54,797 nucleotides of DNA, from NCBI GenBank assembly GCA_943331295.2, contig CALQLA020000036.1, positions 1 to 54,797 of the forward strand, read 5' to 3'. Under the pieces are notes generated by a model, which was not told the DNA's origin, made no database searches, and saw only the letters and a program-made list of their open reading frames with translations. The stretch is from Bordetella parapertussis. Its GTDB lineage: Bacteria; Pseudomonadota; Gammaproteobacteria; Burkholderiales; Casimicrobiaceae. The translations under genes were made by a program, and so were the position numbers. Numbering within the stretch: position 1 is the first letter of the stretch; each line of letters opens with the position of its first letter. This document shows positions 41,059 through 50,030 of the stretch, piece after piece.

Positions 41059-44000
41059 ATGCGGCGCGTCGGTCCCGGCGACCCCGAGTCACCCGGCCTG
41101 ACGCTCGTCGCCGGCGGCGCCAACGTCGCGGTCCACTCCGCCCACGCGGACCGCATCGAGGTGTGCCTGTTCGATGCTTCGGGTCAGGCGGAAACTGAAC
41201 GCATCGCGCTGCCGGAGCGTACCGGCGACGTCTTCCACGGCTTCATTCCCGGCATCAATGCCGGCGACCGCTACGGGCTGCGCGCGCACGGCCCCTACGA
41301 CCCGGCGCACGGCCATCGCTTCAACCCGGCCAAGCTGCTCGTCGACCCGTACGCGACGGCGCTCGACCGCGGCTTCGCGCTGCATCCGTCGCTGTTCGGC
41401 GAGATGCCCGACGGCGTGACGCGCAACGACGCCGACAGCGCGACCGCCCTGCCCAAGGCCATCGCCCTCCCCCGCGCGGCGGCTGTGCCCGATACCCGGC
41501 CCCGCGTGCCCTGGTCCGCCACGATCCTCTACGAACTGCACGTGCGCGGCTACACGAAGGCGCATCCGCGGGTGCCCGCGACGCTGCGCGGCACCTGTGC
41601 GGGCCTTGCCCATCCCGCCGCGCTCGATCACCTCGTCCGCCTCGGCATCACGACGGTGGAGCTGATGCCGGTCGCCGCGTGGATCGACGAACCGCACCTC
41701 GGCAGGCAGGGTCTCTCCAACTACTGGGGCTACAACCCGGCGGCGTGGCTTGCCGTCGATCCGCGGCTGGCGCCCGGCGGGCAGGACGAGCTGCGGACGA
41801 TGATCGCCGCGCTGCACGCCGCCGGCATCGAGGTCGTGCTGGACGTCGTCTTCAACCACACCGGCGAAGGCGACGAACGCGGGCCGACGCTGTCGCTGCG
41901 CGGGCTCGACAACGCCACCTACTACCGGCTCGCCGCTGGCGCGCCCGCGCGCTACGGCAACGACACCGGCTGCGGCAACACGCTGGCGCTGGACCGCGCA
42001 CCCGTGCTGCGGCTCGCGATGGACGCGTTGCGCCAGTACGCCGCGATGGGCGTCGACGGCTTCCGCTTCGATCTCGCGACCACGCTCGGACGTCGCGCAG
42101 ACGGCTTCGATCCGTCGGCGCCGCTGCTGCTCGCCATCGCGCAGGACCCTGTGCTGTCGGCGCTGAAGCTGGTCGCGGAGCCGTGGGATATCGGCCGGGG
42201 CGGCTACCAGCTGGGCGCGTTCCCCGCCGGCTGGGGCGAATGGAACGACCGCTATCGCGACACCGTGCGCCGGTTCTGGTACGGCGACCGGCCGCTGGTC
42301 GCCGAGCTCGCCACCCGCGTCGCCGGATCGGCGGACGTCTTCGCCGCGCGGCGGCGGCCGCCGTCGCGGTCGATCAACTTCCTGACCGCGCACGACGGCT
42401 TCACGCTCGCCGATCTCGTCGCCTACCGGCACAAGCGCAACGCCGCCAACGGCGAGGACAACCGTGACGGCACCGACGCCAATCTTTCGTGGAACTGCGG
42501 CGTCGAAGGGCCGACGACCGATCCGGCGGTGCTCTCGGCGCGCGAGCGCGACATGCGGAGCCTCGTCGCGACGCTGCTGCTGTCGCGCGGCACGCCGATG
42601 CTGGCGATGGGCGATGAGCGGCAGCGGACGCAGCACGGCAACAACAACGCCTACGCGCAGGACAACGCGCTGACGTGGCAGGACTGGGGCACCGCCGGCG
42701 ACGCCTTCACCGGCTACGTCGCCGCGCTGATACGGTTGCGCCGCCGGCATCCGGCGCTCGGCGCCGACGCCTGGCTCGCCGGCGCGCCTGTCGACGACAG
42801 CGGGATCGCCGACGTCGCATGGCGGCACCCAGACGGTCGTGAGATGAGCGGTGCCGACTGGAACCACGGCGACGCGCAGGCACTCGTCGTCGATCTCTAC
42901 CAGCCCCCCAACCGTGGCAGGCCGGCCGACCGCGTCGCGCTCGCGTTCAATGCCGGGACGATGCCGCTCGTCGTCGTTTGGCCGGAGCCGCGGCCCGGTC
43001 ACCTCTGGCGGCAGGCCGTCGACACCGCGCACCCGACCGAGACTGCGGCCGGCGCGGGGGCGCTTGCCGGCGACAGCACGCAGGTGGCGCCCCGCGCCGT
43101 CGTGGTGCTGGAGGAAGAGAAGAGCGACCTGCCGCGCGCGCGCCGCAAGTCCGTGGCGCCCGATGTCCTCGCCCGGCTGGCCGTGGCCGCCGGCATCGCG
43201 CCCGACTGGTGGGACCTCGCCGGACAGCGCCACGAGGTCGGCGCCGCGACGACGCATGCGCTGCTCGACGCGATGGGCCTCGACGTTCGCTCGACGGGCG
43301 AGGCGCGCGAACGTCTCGCGCACCTGGCGGCAGCGCGCGAACGCCGCCGCTTGCCGGCCGTTGCCGTCGTCCGCGACGGCGCGACACCCGCCATCGCGAT
43401 TGCGACGAACGGCGGACCCCGACGCATCGGACTGCGGCTGCGGCGCGAGGACGGCAGCGAGACGCCGCTGGCCTGCGATCTCGACAACCTTCCCGCCAAC
43501 AGCATCGAGGGCGCTGACGGACGCGTCGTCCTCCAGCGGATGCTTGCGCTGCCCGCGCTCCCGCAGGGTTACCACACGCTCGTCGCCGACGATGCGCCGG
43601 ACGCGCCGTGCCGCATCGTCGTCGCGCCGTCCGCCTGCTACGTACCGTTGGCGCTGCGCGACGGCGGTCGCAGGTTCGGCGTCGCGACCCACCTGTACAC
43701 GCTGCGCCGCCGCGACGACCACGGGATCGGCGACTTCACGGCGCTGGAGGAACTCGCCCTCGCCACGGCGCACGCCGGCGGCAGCATCGTCGGCATCAAC
43801 CCGCTGCACGCGCTGTTCGCGGCGGAGCGGGAGCGGGCGAGCCCCTATCACCCGTCCGATCGCCGTTTCCTCGATCCGATCTACATCGACGTCGAGCGGA
43901 TTCCCGATTTCCGCGAATCACGCGCGGCGCGCAACCTCGTAGCGGCCAACGCGGCCCAGCTGGCGGTACTGCGCGCGGGCGCGACGATCGACTACCCCGG

Positions 44001-45366
44001 CGTCTGGGCGGTGAAGAGCGCCGTCCTCGACGCCTGCTTCGCCGCGTTCCTCCAGCGCGGCACCGACGACCCGCTCGCGCTCGAGTTCGAGCGTTTCGTC
44101 GCCGCGGGCGGCGACGCGCTGCGCGATTTCGCGCTGTTCGAGGCAATCGCCGCGCGACATCCCCGCACGCCGTGGCACCAGTGGCCCGCTGGCCTTCGCA
44201 GCCCGCGCGCCTCCGCCTGTGCGGCCTTCGCGCGCGCGGAGCCGCACGCGATCCGCCCGCACCTGTACCGGCAGTGGCTGGCCGACCGGCAGTTGGGTGC
44301 CGCGGCGGCGACGGCCCGCGCCGGGGGGCTGACGCTCGGGTTGTACCGCGACCTGGCCGTCGGCGTGGCCCCCGACGGCGCCGAAGCCTGGGCCGATACC
44401 GGCGGCAGCTTCGCGCGCGGCGCCTCGGTGGGCGCGCCGCCGGATCCGTTCTCGGCCACCGGCCAGAACTGGGGCCTTCCGCCGCCCGTGCCCGGGGTGC
44501 TCACGTCGACCGGCTACCGCAGCCTGCAGCAGCTCGCCGCGGCGAACATGCGCCACGCCGGCGCCCTGCGGATCGACCACGTGATGGGCCTGATGCGGCT
44601 CTTCTGGATTCCGGATGGCGCCACGGCAAACGAAGGCGCCTACGTCCACTATCCGCGCGACGACCTCTTCGCCGTCCTGGCGCTCGAGAGCCACCGCGCG
44701 CGCTGCCTCGTGGTCGGCGAGGACCTCGGTACCGTCGCCGAGGGCTTTCGCGAACGCATGCGCGACGCGCAGATGCTGTCGTACCGCGTGCTCTGGTTCG
44801 AGCGGCTCGGCGTCGCGTTCGCGCCGCCGTCCGCGTATCCCGCGGCGGCCGCCGCCTGCGTGTCGACGCACGACCTGCCGACAGTCGCGGGCTGGTGGAC
44901 CGGCACCGACATCGCGGAACGCCAGGCGCTCGGCCGGATCGACGCCGACGCCGCTGCTGTCGCGCTGTCGGACCGGCAGGGCGAAAAGCGCGCGCTCGTT
45001 GCTGCCCTCGACGCCGCCGGCGTCACCGCACCCGCGGCGAAAGCCGCGACGGTCGATGCCGCGGCGCTGCAGTCGGTAGCGATTACCGCCGCGATCCATC
45101 GCTTCCTCGGCGCCACGCCGTCGGCGCTCGCGCTGGTCCAGGCCGACGATCTCGCCCAGGAGTCCGTCGCCATCAACCTTCCCGGGACCGATCGCGAGCG
45201 TCCGAACTGGCGCCGCCGGATCGGCATCCCGGCCGGCGAACTGTGGGGTACGCCGCTCGGCAAAGCGTGCCGCAGCGACTTCGCGGCGCGCCGCGATCCC
45301 GGTGCCGCCGCGCCTGACCCGTTGGCCGGTACTCCAGGGGCCACGGCTCCTGCCGCCGGCGGTTGA
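41059..45366 (+). CDS. glgX-malQ: GlgX-MalQ fusion: glycogen debranching enzyme plus 4-alpha-glucanotransferase
   Basis: A 1435-residue two-enzyme protein. Residues 1 to about 690 are a GlgX/isoamylase-type debranching enzyme: CBM48, then the GH13 barrel with STILYELHVRGYTKAHP, VVFNHTGEGDE, nucleophile Asp338 (GFRFDLATTL), acid/base Glu374 (LVAEPWD) and Asp446 (LTAHDGF). Residues about 697-1420 are a GH77 amylomaltase: its N-terminal domain, then PYHPSDRRFLDPIYIDVE, nucleophile region Asp1173 (LRIDHVMGLMRLFW), Glu1221 (VGEDLGTV) and STHDLPTVAGWW. The two are normally separate. No stop or frameshift separates them. It ends the glycogen operon. Confidence 0.93.
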   Translation: MRRVGPGDPESPGLTLVAGGANVAVHSAHADRIEVCLFDASGQAETERIALPERTGDVFHGFIPGINAGDRYGLRAHGPYDPAHGHRFNPAKLLVDPYATALDRGFALHPSLFGEMPDGVTRNDADSATALPKAIALPRAAAVPDTRPRVPWSATILYELHVRGYTKAHPRVPATLRGTCAGLAHPAALDHLVRLGITTVELMPVAAWIDEPHLGRQGLSNYWGYNPAAWLAVDPRLAPGGQDELRTMIAALHAAGIEVVLDVVFNHTGEGDERGPTLSLRGLDNATYYRLAAGAPARYGNDTGCGNTLALDRAPVLRLAMDALRQYAAMGVDGFRFDLATTLGRRADGFDPSAPLLLAIAQDPVLSALKLVAEPWDIGRGGYQLGAFPAGWGEWNDRYRDTVRRFWYGDRPLVAELATRVAGSADVFAARRRPPSRSINFLTAHDGFTLADLVAYRHKRNAANGEDNRDGTDANLSWNCGVEGPTTDPAVLSARERDMRSLVATLLLSRGTPMLAMGDERQRTQHGNNNAYAQDNALTWQDWGTAGDAFTGYVAALIRLRRRHPALGADAWLAGAPVDDSGIADVAWRHPDGREMSGADWNHGDAQALVVDLYQPPNRGRPADRVALAFNAGTMPLVVVWPEPRPGHLWRQAVDTAHPTETAAGAGALAGDSTQVAPRAVVVLEEEKSDLPRARRKSVAPDVLARLAVAAGIAPDWWDLAGQRHEVGAATTHALLDAMGLDVRSTGEARERLAHLAAARERRRLPAVAVVRDGATPAIAIATNGGPRRIGLRLRREDGSETPLACDLDNLPANSIEGADGRVVLQRMLALPALPQGYHTLVADDAPDAPCRIVVAPSACYVPLALRDGGRRFGVATHLYTLRRRDDHGIGDFTALEELALATAHAGGSIVGINPLHALFAAERERASPYHPSDRRFLDPIYIDVERIPDFRESRAARNLVAANAAQLAVLRAGATIDYPGVWAVKSAVLDACFAAFLQRGTDDPLALEFERFVAAGGDALRDFALFEAIAARHPRTPWHQWPAGLRSPRASACAAFARAEPHAIRPHLYRQWLADRQLGAAAATARAGGLTLGLYRDLAVGVAPDGAEAWADTGGSFARGASVGAPPDPFSATGQNWGLPPPVPGVLTSTGYRSLQQLAAANMRHAGALRIDHVMGLMRLFWIPDGATANEGAYVHYPRDDLFAVLALESHRARCLVVGEDLGTVAEGFRERMRDAQMLSYRVLWFERLGVAFAPPSAYPAAAAACVSTHDLPTVAGWWTGTDIAERQALGRIDADAAAVALSDRQGEKRALVAALDAAGVTAPAAKAATVDAAALQSVAITAAIHRFLGATPSALALVQADDLAQESVAINLPGTDRERPNWRRRIGIPAGELWGTPLGKACRSDFAARRDPGAAAPDPLAGTPGATAPAAGG

Positions 45367-45398
45367 CGCCCCTCCCGCGGATCGTCGACACTCGGGGT

Positions 45399-45420
45399 TG
45401 CGCGGGCGTCGCCCCGCGCA
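45399..45420. other. Hairpin between the glycogen operon and the transporter genes
   Basis: TGCGCGGGC and GCCCCGCGCA form a stem with one bulge in the 68-base gap before the first binding-protein start. It has no T-run and could weakly separate the two transcription units or shape the leader of the transporter mRNA. Confidence 0.3.
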
Positions 45421-45434
45421 TGGAGGCTACCCCG

Positions 45435-46466
45435 ATGCATCGCAACCTGTTCCAGGGCGCCCGCGGCGCCATGGCCATCGCGCTGATGGCCGTCGGCGGC
45501 AGCGCATTCGCGCAGCAGCTCAACGTCGTCTGCTCGGTCCAGGCCGAGTGGTGCAACGCGATCGCAACCGAATTCCAGCGCGACACCGGCGTCAAGGTCG
45601 CCGTCACGCTCAAGGGCTCGGGCGAGGCGCTGGCGCAGATCGCCGCCGAAAAGGCCAACCCGAAGCTCGACGTCTGGTTCGGCGGCACCGGCGACCCGCA
45701 CCTGCAGGCGGCGGAGCAGGACCTCACCCTCGCGTACAAGTCGCCGCTCGTCGACCAGCTGCAACCGTGGGCGAAGAAGCAGGCAGCGCAATCGGGATAC
45801 AAGACCGTCGGCCTGTACCTCGGCATGCTGGGGATGGGCTACAACACCGAACTCCTCGCGAAGAAGAAGGTCGCCGCGCCGGCATGCTGGAAGGACCTGC
45901 CGAAGCCCGAGTACGCGGGCGACGTGCAGATGGCGAACCCGAACGCGTCGGGCACAGCCTACACGGCCATCGCTACGCTGGTGCAGATCTTCGGCGAGGA
46001 CGACGCGTTCCGGCTGCTGAAGGGCATGCACCGGAACATCAGCGAATATCCGCGCCAGGGCGTCGGCCCCATCAAGTCCACGGCCCGCGGCGAGAACCTC
46101 ATTGCCGTGGTGTTCATCCACGACGTGATCACCGAGGCGCAGGCAGGCTTCCCGGTGAAGACCGTGGCGCCGTGCGAAGGCACCGGCTACGAGATCGGCT
46201 CGCTGTCGATCGTCAAGGGCGCGCGCAACGTCGACGCCGCGAAGAAATTCGCCGACTGGGCGCTGACGCCGAAGGCGCAGGCGCTGGCAGGCCAGCACAA
46301 GCAATTCCAGATCCCGTCGAACGTCGCGTCGCCGATCCCGCCGCTGGCGCCCAAGCTCGCCGACGTCAAGCTGATCGACTACGACTTCGCCAAGTACGGC
46401 GCGTCGGCCGAGCGCAAGCGGCTGCTCGAACGCTGGGACCGCGAGATCGGCTCGCAACCCAAGTGA
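45435..46466 (+). CDS. ABC transporter substrate-binding protein 1 (AfuA/FbpA-like)
   Basis: A periplasmic binding protein of 343 residues with a signal peptide (MAIALMAVGGSAFA, cleaved before QQLN). The family is usually labelled Fe3+ ABC transporter binding protein. The mature protein starts NVVCSVQAEWC; other conserved elements are DVWFGGTGDPHLQAAE, NPNASGTAYTAIATLVQIFGE, FIHDVITEAQAGFP (His229-Asp230) and APCEGTGYEIGS (Glu248). The twin-tyrosine iron site of FbpA is not seen. Four cysteines are shared with the next protein. GGAGG (45422-45426) supports this start; an upstream in-frame ATG overlaps the glycogen operon. Confidence 0.88.
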   Translation: MHRNLFQGARGAMAIALMAVGGSAFAQQLNVVCSVQAEWCNAIATEFQRDTGVKVAVTLKGSGEALAQIAAEKANPKLDVWFGGTGDPHLQAAEQDLTLAYKSPLVDQLQPWAKKQAAQSGYKTVGLYLGMLGMGYNTELLAKKKVAAPACWKDLPKPEYAGDVQMANPNASGTAYTAIATLVQIFGEDDAFRLLKGMHRNISEYPRQGVGPIKSTARGENLIAVVFIHDVITEAQAGFPVKTVAPCEGTGYEIGSLSIVKGARNVDAAKKFADWALTPKAQALAGQHKQFQIPSNVASPIPPLAPKLADVKLIDYDFAKYGASAERKRLLERWDREIGSQPK

Positions 46467-46489
46467 CCCGCATCCGACCGGAGCAACGC

Positions 46490-47518
46490 ATGACACGCCG
46501 CATCGCCGGACTCTTCCTGTTCTCGGCCCTGATGGGCTCGGCCGCCGCTGCCGCCGCGCAGGGCACGCTCAATCTCTACTGCAGCGCGCCCAACACCGCC
46601 TGGTGCCAGGGCATGGCGGTCGGCTTCGAGAAGGCAACCGGCACGAAGGTCGCCGTCGTGCAGAAGGCCACCGGCGAGATGCTCGCGCAGGTCAAAGCCG
46701 AGCGCGCGAACCCGCGCGGCGACGTCTGGTGGGCGGGACCGGCCGATTCCTACCTGCAGGCCGCCGAGGAAGGCCTCCTGGAGCCCTATCGCTCGCCCAA
46801 CCTCGCGCAGCTGCACGACTGGGCGCAGCGGATCTCGGCGACGTCGAACTACCAGGTGTCGGGCGTCTACGGCGGCATCCTGGCGCTGGGCTACAACACC
46901 GAGGTCATGGCGAAGCGCAGGCTGCCGGTGCCCAAGTGCTGGAAGGACCTGCTCAACCCGGCGCTGAAGAACGAAGTGATGCTCGGCAACCCCAATTCGT
47001 CCGGCACGGCCTACCTGATGCTCGCGTCGCTGGTGCAGGTGTTCGGCGAGGACGAGGCATTCAAGTTCATGGTGGCGCTCAATTCCAACGTCGCGTCGTA
47101 TGCGCGCTCCGGCATCGGCCCCATGACCGCCGTGAAAGGCGGCGAGGTCGCGATCGGCAGCACGGTGCTGCACGGCGTCATCAACGAGATCATGGCGGGT
47201 TTCCCCGTGGAGCCGGTGCTGCCCTGCGAAGGCGTCGGCTACGAAGTGGGATCGATGGCCATCCTCAAGGGCAGCCGCAACGCCGACAACGCCCGCAAGT
47301 TCGTCGACTGGGCGCTCACCGTCGACGCGCAGAAGATCGGCCTCGAGGTCAAGGAATTCGCGATCCCGACCAACCGGAACGTGCCGCTGCCGAGCATGGT
47401 GCCGAACCTTGCCGACGTGAAGGTCATCAACTACGACTTCGCGAAGTATGGCTCCAGCGAAACGCGCAAGCGCCTGCTCGCGCGGTGGGAACAGGAAATC
47501 GGCGGCGCCGCGAAGTGA
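46490..47518 (+). CDS. ABC transporter substrate-binding protein 2, paralogue
   Basis: A 342-residue binding protein, roughly half identical by eye to the preceding one and evidently a tandem duplicate. Signal peptide LFLFSALMGSAAAAAAQG; the mature part begins LNLYCSAPNTAWC. It keeps DVWWAGPADSYLQAAEEG, GNPNSSGTAYLMLASLVQVFGE, LPCEGVGYEVGS and the C-terminal DVKVINYDFAKYGSSE. The His-Asp of the first copy is His-Gly here (VLHGVINEIMAG), so the ligand preference may differ. GGAG lies before the ATG. The permease gene starts 58 bases downstream. Confidence 0.88.
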   Translation: MTRRIAGLFLFSALMGSAAAAAAQGTLNLYCSAPNTAWCQGMAVGFEKATGTKVAVVQKATGEMLAQVKAERANPRGDVWWAGPADSYLQAAEEGLLEPYRSPNLAQLHDWAQRISATSNYQVSGVYGGILALGYNTEVMAKRRLPVPKCWKDLLNPALKNEVMLGNPNSSGTAYLMLASLVQVFGEDEAFKFMVALNSNVASYARSGIGPMTAVKGGEVAIGSTVLHGVINEIMAGFPVEPVLPCEGVGYEVGSMAILKGSRNADNARKFVDWALTVDAQKIGLEVKEFAIPTNRNVPLPSMVPNLADVKVINYDFAKYGSSETRKRLLARWEQEIGGAAK

Positions 47519-47576
47519 CCGCGATTTGCCGCCGCGCCGCGGGTGGCGGGCAGCCGCCGGCGGCGTGCCTCAGCCA

Positions 47577-49793
47577 ATGACGGATCCGCGCCGGGCGCTG
47601 CTCTGCTGGCTCGGCGTCGGCGCGTTCGGATTCCTGTGCGTGCCGTGGTACACGGTGCAGGACGGCCTCGTCTCCCTCGGCTGGCTCGCGGATTTCGGCG
47701 GCAAGGACAACGCGCCCGCCGCGCTCCAGATCCTCCGGCACGGCCGGACGTGGCTCGCGCCGCTCGGCGCGCTGTTCCTTGGCGGCGCCGCGCTGCTCGC
47801 CCCTCGCATCGATCGCCGCACCCGCGCCCGTGCGCTGGTGGCGCTGGGAACCATCGGCTTCGTTGCCTTCTTCGCGCAGGGCTTCGCGATCGGGGCCACC
47901 GGCTGGTCGTTCGAATTGCTGGCCGGCACGTTCGGCGTGCTCGACCGCGGCCAGTACGGCATGGGCCTCGGGGCGTGCCTCGTCGCCACGGCCTTCATCA
48001 TGCTGGGGTCGCTCGGACTTGCCGGCTGCGGCTACTTCAAGGGCGACGGCTTCGTGGCCGGCAGCGTCGTGTCGATCGCGGTGCTGGTCGGCGTGTTCAC
48101 ATTCTTCCCGGTCGTGAAGATCCTCATCTCGGCCGCCGAGGACAGCAACGGCGTCCTTTCCGCCACCGCGCTGCCGGCGCGGCTGTTCACCGCGAAGATC
48201 TGGGGCCTCGCGTGCCTCGCGGGCGGAACACGATGCGGGGTCGCGTGGAACACCCTGATGCTCGCGCTGCTCTGCGCGCTCTGCTCGACCGGCCTCGGGC
48301 TCGCATTCGCGCTGATCGTCACCCGGACCGGCTTTCGCCACCAGAAGCTGCTGCGCGTCGTCACGATGCTGCCGCTCATCACGCCCCCGTTCGTGATCGG
48401 CCTCGGGCTCATCCTGATCTTCGGCCGCGCCGGGATCATCAACCAGCTGCTCGAGTGGGCGTTCGGGATCGTGCCGGGGCGGTGGATCTACGGCATGCAG
48501 GGCGTGCTGGTCGCGCAGGTGTTCGCGTTCACGCCGATCGCGTTCCTGGTGCTGATCGGCGTGGTCGAGGGCGTCTCGCCAACGATGGAGGAAGCAGCGC
48601 AGACACTGCGCGCGGACCGCTGGCGCGTGTTCGCGGACATTTCGCTGCCGCTGATGCGGCCGGGTCTCGCCAACGCCTTCCTCGTGACGTTCATCGAATC
48701 GATCGCGGACTTCGGCAATCCGATCCTGCTGGGCGGCAACTTCGGCGTGCTGTCCACCGAGATATTCTTCTCGGTCGTCGGCGCGCAGCTCGACCAGGGT
48801 CGCGCCGCCACGCTCGGCCTGCTGCTGCTGGTGTTCGCCCTCGGCGCGTTCCTCGCGCAGCGGTGGGTGCTGGGGCGCAAGGTCTACACGTCGCTGGCCG
48901 GCAAGGGCGATTCCGGCCTCCCCACGCAGCTGCCCGACGGCGCGCGCCGGCTCTGCTATGGCGTGGCCATACCCTGGACGCTGCTGACGCTGGTGATCTA
49001 CGCGATGTCGCTGGTCGGCGGCTTCGTCGAGACCTGGGGCCGCGACTACACGCCGACGCTGCGGCACTATGCAAAGGCCTTCGCCGTCGAGTGGACGCCG
49101 CACGGCGTGCTGTGGGCGGGCGCGGCGTGGAACTCGTTCTGGACCACGCTGAAGCTCTCGGCGATCGCGGCGCCGGTGACCGCCGCGCTGGGCATCCTCG
49201 CCGCGTACCTCCTCACGCGGCAGCGCTTCGCGGGGCAGCGCACGTTCGAGTTCGGCACCATGCTTTCGTTCGCGATTCCGGGCACGGTGATCGGGGTGTC
49301 GTACATCCTGGCGTTCAACGTGCCGCCGATCGAGATCACCGGCACCGCGATGGTGCTGATCGTCTGCTTCGTCTTCCGCAACATGCCGGTGGGCGTGCGC
49401 GCCGGGATGGCGGCGATGACGCAGATCGACCGGAGCCTGGACGAGGCCTCGGCGACGCTCGGCGCGCGCGGCCACACGACGCTGCGGCGCGTGATCCTGC
49501 CGCTCCTGAAGCCCGCGATCGTCGGCGCGCTGGTGTACAGTTTCGTCCGCGCCGTGACCACCGTGTCGGCGGTGATCTTCCTGGTCTCGGCCGAGTATGA
49601 AATGGCGACGACGTACATCATCAACCGCGTGATCAACGGCGACTACGGCGTCGCCATCGCCTACTGCTCGGTGCTGATCGTGCTGATGCTGGCGGCGATC
49701 TGGCTCATCTCGCTGCTGGTCGGCGAGCGACGGCTGGGCCGGCGCGCCGCCGCGGCGCCGCCGCTGACAGCGTTGGGCCGGGGGGCGGCATGA
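47577..49793 (+). CDS. ABC transporter permease, double-domain (AfuB/FbpB-like)
   Basis: A 738-residue inner-membrane protein with two binding-protein-dependent (MetI-type) permease domains. An N-terminal section of about 210 residues contains five or so extra hydrophobic segments. The first permease domain carries the ATPase-contact loop EEAAQTLRADRWRVFADISLP, the second DEASATLGARGHTTLRRVILP, both of the E-A-A-x-x-x-G type. This length exceeds the 500-560 residues of FbpB and is nearer the AfuB type. I chose the ATG at 47577 since homology and the first membrane segment begin there; a GTG four codons upstream is in frame. Confidence 0.9.
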   Translation: MTDPRRALLCWLGVGAFGFLCVPWYTVQDGLVSLGWLADFGGKDNAPAALQILRHGRTWLAPLGALFLGGAALLAPRIDRRTRARALVALGTIGFVAFFAQGFAIGATGWSFELLAGTFGVLDRGQYGMGLGACLVATAFIMLGSLGLAGCGYFKGDGFVAGSVVSIAVLVGVFTFFPVVKILISAAEDSNGVLSATALPARLFTAKIWGLACLAGGTRCGVAWNTLMLALLCALCSTGLGLAFALIVTRTGFRHQKLLRVVTMLPLITPPFVIGLGLILIFGRAGIINQLLEWAFGIVPGRWIYGMQGVLVAQVFAFTPIAFLVLIGVVEGVSPTMEEAAQTLRADRWRVFADISLPLMRPGLANAFLVTFIESIADFGNPILLGGNFGVLSTEIFFSVVGAQLDQGRAATLGLLLLVFALGAFLAQRWVLGRKVYTSLAGKGDSGLPTQLPDGARRLCYGVAIPWTLLTLVIYAMSLVGGFVETWGRDYTPTLRHYAKAFAVEWTPHGVLWAGAAWNSFWTTLKLSAIAAPVTAALGILAAYLLTRQRFAGQRTFEFGTMLSFAIPGTVIGVSYILAFNVPPIEITGTAMVLIVCFVFRNMPVGVRAGMAAMTQIDRSLDEASATLGARGHTTLRRVILPLLKPAIVGALVYSFVRAVTTVSAVIFLVSAEYEMATTYIINRVINGDYGVAIAYCSVLIVLMLAAIWLISLLVGERRLGRRAAAAPPLTALGRGAA

Positions 49794-49860
49794 TGAGCGC
49801 GCCGGGCCGTCCCAAGCGCGAATGCCCCCCCCTTGTATGCTGACCACAGGCGGCGGTTCC

Positions 49861-49949
49861 GTAGCCCGGGTTGAGCGAACGCGAAATCCGGGTGGATCAT
49901 GCCCGTTTGCGCCGCCCCCCGGGTTTCGCGTTCGCTCGACCCGGGCTAC
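49861..49949. repeat. REP-like inverted repeat, two full arms, copy 5
   Basis: The best-preserved copy. The left arm, 49861-49892, reads GTAGCCCGGGTTGAGCG then AACGCGAAATCCGGG; the right arm, 49918-49949, is its reverse complement with 30 of 32 bases matching. The 25-base centre could form the loop of a large cruciform or RNA hairpin. It lies between the permease and ATPase genes of one transporter. Confidence 0.85.
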
Positions 49950-50030
49950 GCAAGGCGAACGGGCCCACCAGCACCGCTTTGCCAAAGCCTCTATCGGGGG
50001 GACGGCCCTAGAGCGCCAAGGGGGCCGTCA

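Noticed and set aside
47448..47576. Longer start for the ABC permease
   Set aside because: It would overlap the end of the second binding-protein gene and adds an Arg-rich segment unlike the family.
49899..50030. N-terminal extension of the ABC ATPase upstream of the GTG at 50031
   Set aside because: The extension would translate the inverted repeat; family homology begins at the GTG.
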